Part shown: one piece after another, positions 16,572 to 23,860 of the stretch
Layout of the letters: each line of letters opens with the position of its first letter
How positions within the stretch are numbered: position 1 is the stretch's first letter
DNA from: Luteolibacter rhizosphaerae
GTDB taxonomy: Bacteria > Verrucomicrobiota > Verrucomicrobiia > Verrucomicrobiales > Akkermansiaceae
Length of the DNA: 64,000 bases
Direction of reading: 5' to 3'
Assembly (NCBI RefSeq): GCF_025950095.1
Contig: NZ_JAPDDR010000003.1
Span: 372,001 to 436,000 of the forward strand
Position numbers and translations under genes: made by a program
Notes under the pieces: generated by a model
Seen by the model: the letters and a program-made list of their open reading frames with translations, nothing else
Database searches by the model: none
What the model was told of the DNA's origin: nothing

Positions 16572-19553
16572 ATGAACTCCCGTATCAACCCGAACCACAG
16601 CAGGCGGCGGACATGGAGTAGAGCCGCAGCAGCCACAGCGCTGATCACCCTCGGCATCGTCTTCGTGCCGCGCGGTGAGAAGAACGAACATGATCCCGTC
16701 GCGACTCAGGCGAAAGCCTCGGCGCGGCCCGACAAGCCCGCACCTCCCGATCATGAGAAGGAAATGCGGCGGCTCACCGACCTTGTCGAGAAAGGCAAGG
16801 CCGCCATCCCGCTTGCGCAATTGCCTGCCGATAGTCCTCCGGTGCCCACCGCGGTGCCCGAGCGTGAACTCACCGCAAGCGCTTGGCTGAAGGACCCTCA
16901 TCCGGCGATGCAGGATTTCGCCGCGTGGGCTCAACGCTACCTTGCGACCTCGGAAGCCGGCCGCAGCCTGCTTGAGGAAGAGGGTATCGCTGCCGCCACG
17001 GCACGTCGTGACGCGCTCGAAGCTCAGATCGGCTCGGATCCGCGGCGCGCGCTCGCCAATGCCGTGCCTCTCAAGGTCCGCGATCAACTTCCAGCCTCGA
17101 TCCAGGCGCTTCTCGAATCCCGTGTCGATGGTTTCGGGGATCTCTCGATACTGAACGTGATGGCGGTTCCCGGTGGCGAGCCGATTCCGCCGGCCGATCG
17201 TGTCGCTGTCGATGGTAACTTCTACGAGGCCTTCCGCTACGGCAATCGCGAGAACGTCTCGTGGATGCGGGACATCTCGCTGCACGGCATCGTCCTCGAT
17301 AACAAGATGGCTGTCCTCGATAGCCCGGTGCGGATGCTCGAAGAGGGTGAATCGCTTGACGGCGAGGTGGTGAACGAAAGCTGTCCGGTCTCCGGCGAGA
17401 CGGTCGCGAAGGCGGGAACAGGAATCGTGCCGCAAGGCAGTAGCACCCTCTTCCAGCTCGGCCGCGGTATCTATGAAGTCTGCGAACCGGAACACGTGAT
17501 CAATGTGGAATCCGGGATCGTGGCGAGCGAGAAGGCGAACGAGCCTACCGGCCAAACGCTTGCGGATCTCGGCCTGCACACGCTGTGCATGCCCAAGCCG
17601 CAGGCACTGGGAGACAGTGCGGTGTCGGGTTCGGTCGGCTATCTCGGCAAGCCGCCGACCAGCATGACCTTCGGCGGGAAGAAGATCCTGATCATGCGCG
17701 TGCAGGCAAACGACACCGGCTTTCCGGCCAATGGCAGTCCCACCGACTTCAACAACATGGTCTACGGCGCCGGCGGCTTCGATGTCCGCATGCGCCGCAT
17801 CTCCTACAACAACACGTGGATTTCGCAATCCGACGTGACGCCGGTGATGACCCTGCCGCAGCCGCGAACCTACTATGTGGGCAATCCCCTCGGCGCCGGC
17901 TACGACTGCAACCGCTGGATCACGGATGCCAAGAATGCCGCGCAGGCGTTGGGCTACAATCTCTCCAGCTACGCGCAGCTGATCGTCGCGCACGAAAGCT
18001 ACAATACCGGTGCCGCCGGTCTGGCATGGGCGGGCTACATCTTCCTCAATGGTTTCTTCGGCGTGGAGGTGACGTTGCACGAATACGGGCACACCTTCCG
18101 GCTGCCGCACGGGAACTCCTGGTACGCGACGGATGGCAACCCGATCTCCGCGAGCAAGCAGCATCGCGAGTATGGCGATGCCGCGGACCCGATGGGCAAT
18201 GCCTGGGGTGCCAACCAGTACAACAGCTTCAATCCCTACTATAAAAACATCTGTAGCTGGCTCCCCGACAGCGCGGTCCAGACCGTGAATCGCAGCGGCA
18301 CCTATCGTGTCTATCAGCACGATGGCTCGACGGCGCTGAATCGCACCGTGGCCATCAAGATCGGCCGCGACTACGAGTACAACTATTGGCTGGGCATCCA
18401 TGGCGATCCGATCGCCCAAGGCAACTTCAACAACGGCGTGGCTGTTTATGCGGTGTCCTCGTTCAAGTTTTCGGATAGTCACCTGCTGGACTTGAACAAC
18501 CCGGGCGATGATAACCGGGACAATGCCCCGCTCGCGGTGAACCAGACCTGGTATGACTCGGCGGCGGATCTCACGATCAAGACCGTCGCGGTGGGAGGTA
18601 CGAATCCCAATCGTTATGCGGATGTGCAGATCACCTTCGGTCCGCGCAATACCGCGAACTATCGTCCCTTGGTCAGCGGCGGGGTCTATCGCTTCAAGAA
18701 CCGCAACAATGGCAAGTATCTCGGCATCGCCGGGAATAGTTCGGCCAACGGCGTGCCACTGACGGTATTCAACGCAACGAACACCGCTGCGGAAAACTGG
18801 GTGGCTTGGCGCGAGAGCGATGGCAGCTATCGTTTCAACCACCAAGGCACCGACAAGTGGATGGACGTGGACAACAACGGCCAGGGCGATGGTCCCGAGA
18901 TCTGGCAATACACTGGAAACACCAGCGACGCGCAGCGCTGGTACATCGGCCAGAATCCCGACGGGCACATCTACTTCACCCACAAGGGCACGGACGGCAA
19001 GGTGATCGACATGGATCCCGGTGGCGTCAACGACGTGCATCAGTGGGGATGCTTCGAGGCCACTTGGCAGCAGTGGTATCCGGAGCTGGTGGGAATGAGC
19101 CCGGGCACCTACCGGCTTATCCCGCGTCATGCCCAAGCCCAATGCCTGGATATTTCAGGTGGTGGCACGAACAACGGCGCCGGCACCATCTTGCAGCAGT
19201 GGAATGCCAGCGCGAACCAGAGGTTCACCCTGAGCGATGTGTCCGGTTTCGCGGGCCGCATCCGGTTGACACCCACCTCCGCGACGGCCAAGGCGCTCGA
19301 TGTGAATGCCTCGGGCACTGCCAATGGCACCAAGCTCCAGCAGTGGGATTGGCTGGGCACCGGCAATGCCGCGCAACGCTGGGCCTACACCCGCACGGAC
19401 GGCAACTGGCTCCGCTTCACCCCGGATTGTGCGACGGGTAGCTGCATGGAAGTGAGCGGCAACGACAACCAGTTCGCCAATGGCAGCGTGGTCCAGCTCT
19501 GGCAATTCACCGGCGCGGTGGACCAGCAGTGGCGCTTCGCCGATTCTGACTGA
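16572..19553 (+). CDS. Secreted metzincin-like zinc metalloprotease with ricin-type lectin domains
   Basis: 993 residues. The N-terminus is Arg-rich and then hydrophobic (AAAATALITLGIVFV), so a signal peptide or anchor. A charged linker and a conserved-looking pro-region occupy residues about 60-360. The catalytic domain has HEYGHTFRLPH at about 503-513, fitting HExxHxxxxxH with Arg where metzincins usually have Gly. DPMGN (about 540) is a plausible Met-turn, recalling the M11 gametolysin group. Residues about 700-835 and 845-993 are beta-trefoil ricin-B-like domains with YLGIAGNSS, CLDISGGGTNNGAGTILQQWN and QQW repeats. The role is probably digestion of glycoprotein or cell-wall protein. A strong terminator follows the stop. 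Confidence 0.85.
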   Translation: MNSRINPNHSRRRTWSRAAAATALITLGIVFVPRGEKNEHDPVATQAKASARPDKPAPPDHEKEMRRLTDLVEKGKAAIPLAQLPADSPPVPTAVPERELTASAWLKDPHPAMQDFAAWAQRYLATSEAGRSLLEEEGIAAATARRDALEAQIGSDPRRALANAVPLKVRDQLPASIQALLESRVDGFGDLSILNVMAVPGGEPIPPADRVAVDGNFYEAFRYGNRENVSWMRDISLHGIVLDNKMAVLDSPVRMLEEGESLDGEVVNESCPVSGETVAKAGTGIVPQGSSTLFQLGRGIYEVCEPEHVINVESGIVASEKANEPTGQTLADLGLHTLCMPKPQALGDSAVSGSVGYLGKPPTSMTFGGKKILIMRVQANDTGFPANGSPTDFNNMVYGAGGFDVRMRRISYNNTWISQSDVTPVMTLPQPRTYYVGNPLGAGYDCNRWITDAKNAAQALGYNLSSYAQLIVAHESYNTGAAGLAWAGYIFLNGFFGVEVTLHEYGHTFRLPHGNSWYATDGNPISASKQHREYGDAADPMGNAWGANQYNSFNPYYKNICSWLPDSAVQTVNRSGTYRVYQHDGSTALNRTVAIKIGRDYEYNYWLGIHGDPIAQGNFNNGVAVYAVSSFKFSDSHLLDLNNPGDDNRDNAPLAVNQTWYDSAADLTIKTVAVGGTNPNRYADVQITFGPRNTANYRPLVSGGVYRFKNRNNGKYLGIAGNSSANGVPLTVFNATNTAAENWVAWRESDGSYRFNHQGTDKWMDVDNNGQGDGPEIWQYTGNTSDAQRWYIGQNPDGHIYFTHKGTDGKVIDMDPGGVNDVHQWGCFEATWQQWYPELVGMSPGTYRLIPRHAQAQCLDISGGGTNNGAGTILQQWNASANQRFTLSDVSGFAGRIRLTPTSATAKALDVNASGTANGTKLQQWDWLGTGNAAQRWAYTRTDGNWLRFTPDCATGSCMEVSGNDNQFANGSVVQLWQFTGAVDQQWRFADSD

Positions 19554-19576
19554 GACTGATTGGACAGCGCATCGCG

Positions 19577-19607
19577 GCCCCGGGAGGAGACTCCCGGGGC
19601 TTTTTTT
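19577..19607 (+). terminator. Rho-independent terminator after the metalloprotease gene
   Basis: A perfect 10-base stem, GCCCCGGGAG / CTCCCGGGGC, with a GAGA loop, followed by seven T. It lies 24 bases after the stop at 19553 and just touches the 3' end of the convergent hypothetical gene. Confidence 0.95.
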
Positions 19608-20130
19608 ACTCGATCGAGACCGGCCAGTGCGCCGTCTCCCAAATCGCCGCGCAGACCGCGGTGATGAGCTGCTCCATTCTTTTGGCGCGGATCTTCGAGC
19701 CCTTCTCGCGGCCCATGCTTTCCAGGATATCGGCCGCGGTAGCAGCCACTTGCTCCTGCGCGGTTTCCACGAAGAGCCCTTCCAGGCGGTCTTCCATTTC
19801 CTCCCCGGGCACCCGGTTCGCCATCTTCAGGTCATACCAAGAGGACATCCGGAAAGCATCCGGCTCGTAGTCCTTGCCCACGGTCGGATGCATCGCCCCG
19901 AGCGCCATGATTGTCACCGTGAAGACCGCCTGCAGCTCGTCGTCATTGAGCGACTCGTCCAGATCGGCCAGCTCCTCGAGCAGGTCGCCCAGCCGGATCT
20001 CCAGACGATTCCACAAGGCCGGGTCCCCGATCACCGCATCCATCCGCTTCTGCAACAGATCACCCTTCAGCAGCGGCTGGGAAGGTGGGGGATCGAGCGG
20101 GGCGTCCTCGTAGTCATCGTCGGGTTCCAT
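19606..20130 (-). CDS. Hypothetical acidic protein
   Basis: 174 residues from ATG at 20130 (MEPDDDYEDAPLDPPPSQPLLKG); a start 12 codons upstream is possible. I do not recognise a family. It is acidic and mostly helical: RLGDLLEELADLDESLNDDELQAVFTVTIMALG, then MEDRLEGLFVETAQEQVAATAADILES and a C-terminal AVCAAIWETAHWPVSIE. There is no signal peptide or membrane segment, so it is likely cytoplasmic. Its start faces the start of the SNF2 helicase gene, so the two are divergent from a shared short region. It ends at the terminator of the opposite gene. Confidence 0.72.
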   Translation of the reverse strand: MEPDDDYEDAPLDPPPSQPLLKGDLLQKRMDAVIGDPALWNRLEIRLGDLLEELADLDESLNDDELQAVFTVTIMALGAMHPTVGKDYEPDAFRMSSWYDLKMANRVPGEEMEDRLEGLFVETAQEQVAATAADILESMGREKGSKIRAKRMEQLITAVCAAIWETAHWPVSIE

Positions 20131-20224
20131 GGTCCCAGCGTGGGAAGCGCCACTGCTTCCGTCCATTCTGAAAAGCGTCGCCGGATGGCCGTTACTTACC
20201 CTCGACTCCGCACGCGGCTGCGGC

Positions 20225-22963
20225 ATGCTCAGCGGCCCTTTGGAAAGCCAGCCCGACATCCACGGATTCTTCGACGACGAGCTCTGGAAAGAGCGCTTCG
20301 AAGAGGAGTGCGCGCAAGCCGGGCATCGGCTGCGGCCTAAGGTGCGCGAGCTGAGTGGCGATTGGGTGGATGCGGATAGTTTCACCCTCAAGGCGAGCAT
20401 TGCGGGCGAATCCTGCGAGGTGTCCCTCTGGCCCTCCGGCAGCGACTGGGATTTCGAGAGTAACTGTAGCTGCGAGACGGGCCGCTTCTGTGCGCATGCG
20501 GCGGCCCTCCTCGAAGAAGCGGGAAAGGGGAAGAATCTCTCCCGCCTGCTCGACGGCCTTTCGGCACGCACAACGGCGCCCTCGTCGTCTGCGGTTTCTA
20601 CGATTGCTCCTGAAGATCTTCCCCACGTCGAGTTCAAGCCGGGCTTCGTGCTCACGATCCTTCGCGAGCCCACCGAGACGAAGGTCGTGCGGTTGCTGCT
20701 TCAGGCGCTCAAAATCCCGGATGCCGGCGACTGGGTCGTCGCGCGTCCCCACGCGATCTACGGTGAACATCGTATCCCGCTCGGCGGCATTCCCGGGCCT
20801 CGTGAACACCGGGTCGATACCTCAAAGGGGCCGCTGGTCATCCGCCGTGATATCGCGGCGGAGATGAATGCAATCCTTACCCTCCAGCAGGCCGGTCTCG
20901 CCAGTCTTGCGGGGCATTCGCAGTTCCGCTTCTTGCTCGGGTTGGCGGGGAAAGGGAAGCAAGGCACGCCCTCGGAGGCTGGCCTCTGGTTCCCGAATCC
21001 CAGCCATGGCTCCTTGGCGGAATTCTGGCCATGGCTGCGCGCGACCGGTGCTGCTTCCTTGGAAGCCGCAGGTTGGGCCGTGGTCTTCGATCCGGAGGTC
21101 GGGCATGAGGTGATCGACCTCGATCCCGATGGCTTCATCTACACCCTCGAAGATGATGGCTCGGGATGGTTTCATCTTTCCGTGGGCTTCGAAGTCGGCG
21201 GCAAACAACTCGATCTCCTTCCCATCCTCGCCCAGCTCCTCGACCGCGGTGCGATGGAGACCACGCTTGAGTTTCCGGCGGACGGACATTTCCTGCATCA
21301 TCTCGAGGACGGTCGCGCCTTGCGCCTGCCTTCCGCGCGCATCCGCAAAATTCTGAAGCAGTTCGCCGCGTTGATCGATCCACGCCGCTTCAAGGGCAGC
21401 AAGCTCCGGCTCCACCCGCTCGACGCGGCGGCCATCGCCACCTCGGAAGAGCTCGGCATCCAGGCGCCCGAACGCTTGGCCGAACTCGCGCAGAAGCTGG
21501 GGAATTTCGCCGGCATCGAGAAGATCCCTTCTCCCCCCGGCATCAAGGCCGAGCTCCGGGAATACCAGGCGGAGGGCTACCACTGGATGCAGTTCCTCGC
21601 GCGCCATGAGCTGCACGGCATCCTCGCCGATGACATGGGTTTGGGCAAAACGCTCCAGACCATCACCCACATCCTCGCCGAGAAAGATTCCGCCCGCTCG
21701 AAGGGCAAGCCGGCCCTGGTCGTCGCACCGACCAGCGTGGTGCCGAACTGGCGGGCGGAGGTGCAGAAGTTCGCGCCCTCGCTCCGCATCCTCATGCTGG
21801 ATGGACCGCAGCGTAAGAAGTACTTCCGCTCGATCCCTTACGCGGATCTCGTCCTCACCTCCTACGCTCTGATCCAGCGGGATATCGACAAGCTCAAGGA
21901 ACACTCCTTCCACCTCGCCGTTCTCGACGAGGCACAGTACGTCAAGAATCCCGCCTCCAAGATGGCACAGGCCGTCTGCCAGCTCGATGCCCGCCATCGT
22001 CTCTGTCTCTCGGGAACTCCGGTGGAGAATCACCTCGGCGAACTTTGGAGCCTCATGCGCTTCCTCATGCCGGGATTCCTCGGCGGGCAAGAGGACTTCA
22101 ACCGCCGCTTCCGCACTCCTATCGAACGCGATGGCGATGAAGACCGCCGCGCCGCGCTCAAGACACGCGTCGCCCCGCTCATTCTCCGCCGGACGAAGGA
22201 CCAAGTCGCGAAGGAACTGCCTCCGAAAACCATTCTCATCCACCCGGTCGAGCTCAATACCGGTCAGAAGGACCTCTACGAAACCGTGCGCGCCACCATG
22301 GACAAGCGCGTCCGCCAGGCGATCGCGATCAAGGGCCTCGAGGGATCGCGCATGGTGTTCCTGGAAGCTCTGCTCAAGCTCAGGCAGATCTGCTGCGAGC
22401 CGAAGCTGCTCAAGTTCGAAGGCGAATCGAAGCTCGAAGCCGAAGCCGCTGGCTCGGCGAAGCTCGATTACCTCGTCGAGCTATTGGAGACATTGATCGA
22501 GGAAGGCCGTAGGATCCTTCTCTTCTCCCAGTTCACCTCCATGCTCGAGATCATCGAGGGCCTCCTCCAAGTACGGAAGATTCCGTACCTCAAGCTTACC
22601 GGGGAGTCCAAGAACCGCGGCGAGTTGGTAGAGAAGTTCCAGGGCGGTAACTATCCAGTCTTCCTGATCTCGCTGAAGGCGGGTGGCACCGGCCTCAATC
22701 TCACCGCGGCGGATACCGTGATCCACTACGATCCATGGTGGAACCCCGCCGCCGAGGCCCAGGCTACCGACCGCGCCTACCGCATCGGGCAGACCCAGCC
22801 GGTCTTCGTCCACAAGCTCATCTGCCAAGGCACCGTCGAGGAACGCATCCACCAGCTCCAAGCGAAGAAAAGCCAGCTCGCGGACTCGCTTCTCTCCGAC
22901 GCCGCCCGTGCTGCCGCTCCGGACGAGATCACTTTGTCCGCCTTGCTGGCTCCTTTGGGTTAA
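20225..22963 (+). CDS. SWIM zinc-finger SNF2-family helicase
   Basis: About 912 residues from ATG 20225. The frame stays open to an ATG at 20129 that would overlap the divergent gene's start. Near residue 85 there is a SWIM motif (CSCETGRFCAHAAALLEEA, CxC...CxH). A bacterial SNF2-associated region follows, then the helicase core: LADDMGLGKTLQTI (Walker A), VVAPTSVVPNWRAEV, VLDEAQYVKN (DEAQ), LCLSGTPVENHLGELWSLM. The C-terminal lobe has LFSQFTSMLEII, ISLKAGGTGLNLTAADTVIHYDPWWNP and TDRAYRIGQTQPVFVHKLI. Proteins of this type remodel DNA-protein complexes; the bacterial substrate is not established. Confidence 0.92.
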   Translation: MLSGPLESQPDIHGFFDDELWKERFEEECAQAGHRLRPKVRELSGDWVDADSFTLKASIAGESCEVSLWPSGSDWDFESNCSCETGRFCAHAAALLEEAGKGKNLSRLLDGLSARTTAPSSSAVSTIAPEDLPHVEFKPGFVLTILREPTETKVVRLLLQALKIPDAGDWVVARPHAIYGEHRIPLGGIPGPREHRVDTSKGPLVIRRDIAAEMNAILTLQQAGLASLAGHSQFRFLLGLAGKGKQGTPSEAGLWFPNPSHGSLAEFWPWLRATGAASLEAAGWAVVFDPEVGHEVIDLDPDGFIYTLEDDGSGWFHLSVGFEVGGKQLDLLPILAQLLDRGAMETTLEFPADGHFLHHLEDGRALRLPSARIRKILKQFAALIDPRRFKGSKLRLHPLDAAAIATSEELGIQAPERLAELAQKLGNFAGIEKIPSPPGIKAELREYQAEGYHWMQFLARHELHGILADDMGLGKTLQTITHILAEKDSARSKGKPALVVAPTSVVPNWRAEVQKFAPSLRILMLDGPQRKKYFRSIPYADLVLTSYALIQRDIDKLKEHSFHLAVLDEAQYVKNPASKMAQAVCQLDARHRLCLSGTPVENHLGELWSLMRFLMPGFLGGQEDFNRRFRTPIERDGDEDRRAALKTRVAPLILRRTKDQVAKELPPKTILIHPVELNTGQKDLYETVRATMDKRVRQAIAIKGLEGSRMVFLEALLKLRQICCEPKLLKFEGESKLEAEAAGSAKLDYLVELLETLIEEGRRILLFSQFTSMLEIIEGLLQVRKIPYLKLTGESKNRGELVEKFQGGNYPVFLISLKAGGTGLNLTAADTVIHYDPWWNPAAEAQATDRAYRIGQTQPVFVHKLICQGTVEERIHQLQAKKSQLADSLLSDAARAAAPDEITLSALLAPLG

Positions 22964-23565
22964 AGTCTGCGGAGCGCATCGGTAATCTTCTTCTGAACTT
23001 CAGCCCACGAATCTCCATTCAGTGAGATGGGATCGGGTTCCAGTTCCGCATCCTCGAACCAAGCCATGCTGCGCAGGACGATAAAGCGGTCCGAGTTCCG
23101 GTACTTGCTTTCGAAGTCCGTCATCATTTCGTCGAGCGACCGATGTTTGAGTAGCTCGCATAGATCGAAGAAATCCTTCTTCGATCCCCGGTTTGCAATC
23201 GCGTTCAGCTTCATCGCCGTCACGTCGCGGATCGAAAGCATCGCAACGCCATCGATGTGATCAGGCTTCGCGAGGAGGGGGTAAGCGTGACGAAGGAAAT
23301 CCAGCTTCACACCGCCTGCATCCAGCGTCAGCGTTCCCGTGCTCCGGCCAACCACGTTCGCACCTGCCATGTTCAAGGCCGTTTGGAGTTGTTCGGGTTC
23401 AAAAGTATCCGTGGCAAAGAAATCAAGGTCCACGGAAAGGCGATGCCCGAAACGCAAGGCGAGCGAGGTTCCTCCCCCAAGCTGGAAAGCACGCAACTCC
23501 TCTCGCGTGGCAAGTTGCTCTAGCAAGAGCCGGACTGCGACGGGGATGGCATCAAGGTGGAGCAT
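22960..23565 (-). CDS. AbiEii/AbiGii-type nucleotidyltransferase (putative toxin)
   Basis: 201 residues. The nucleotidyltransferase core is visible: FQLGGGTSLALRFGHRLSVDLDFF, that is GGxxS at 30-34 and DxD at 46-48. KLDFLRH follows as the third strand and LSIRDVTAMKLNAIANRGSKKDFFDLCELL as the helical part typical of AbiEii. In type IV toxin-antitoxin and abortive-infection systems this fold transfers nucleotides, for example onto tRNA. Its start overlaps the small upstream gene by 46 bases, so the two form one cassette. It ends against the 3' end of the SNF2 gene (4-base overlap). Confidence 0.88.
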   Translation of the reverse strand: MLHLDAIPVAVRLLLEQLATREELRAFQLGGGTSLALRFGHRLSVDLDFFATDTFEPEQLQTALNMAGANVVGRSTGTLTLDAGGVKLDFLRHAYPLLAKPDHIDGVAMLSIRDVTAMKLNAIANRGSKKDFFDLCELLKHRSLDEMMTDFESKYRNSDRFIVLRSMAWFEDAELEPDPISLNGDSWAEVQKKITDALRRL

Positions 23566-23807
23566 CGGAAGGAAGAAGCGGGTAGATCGAAGATGGCCCG
23601 GCAGAACGCAAAGGCACGAGGATCCAGTGTTCTCAGGCGCGTTACCGTCTCACGTAGCCGGGGTTTGCCATAGAGATCGACGATAAGTCTCCAGTCGTTC
23701 CAGTAGCCATGTTCCAAGACCCTCCGCACCAGCCAAGCCTCGTGCTTCTCGGGATCGATCTCCCGAGCATCCACATCCCAGAAGAGATGCTTTGATAGGG
23801 GCGGCAT
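23520..23807 (-). CDS. Small partner of the AbiEii-type gene (putative antitoxin)
   Basis: 95 residues from ATG 23807 (MPPLSKHLFWDVD). Sequence features are FWDVDAREIDPEKHEAWLVRRVLEHGYWNDWRLI and YGKPRLRETVTRLRTLDPRAFAFCRAIFDLP. This resembles the small FWDxD / DUF6922-type proteins often found beside AbiEii-like nucleotidyltransferases. It shares 46 bases with the next gene and is translated first. It lacks the obvious winged helix of classical AbiEi antitoxins. The antitoxin role is inferred from position. Confidence 0.72.
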   Translation of the reverse strand: MPPLSKHLFWDVDAREIDPEKHEAWLVRRVLEHGYWNDWRLIVDLYGKPRLRETVTRLRTLDPRAFAFCRAIFDLPASSFRCSTLMPSPSQSGSC

Positions 23808-23860
23808 GCATCCATCATAGCCCCCACGGCTGGGCGGGGAAGAACGAAGATGCGCCGCTT

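Noticed and set aside
16497-19142. An 881-residue open frame on the minus strand opposite the metalloprotease gene
   Set aside because: It lies antisense to a gene with strong domain evidence and has a His/Arg/Ile/Val-rich shadow composition with no motifs. Similar long antisense frames at 2305-3891, 13144-14742 and 61846-63363 (other strand) were left out for the same reason.
19606-20673. A 355-residue version of the hypothetical gene, extending into the SNF2 gene
   Set aside because: The added N-terminal part is antisense to the SNF2 SWIM region and has an unnatural Arg/Ser-rich composition. The start at 20130 gives a compact acidic protein.
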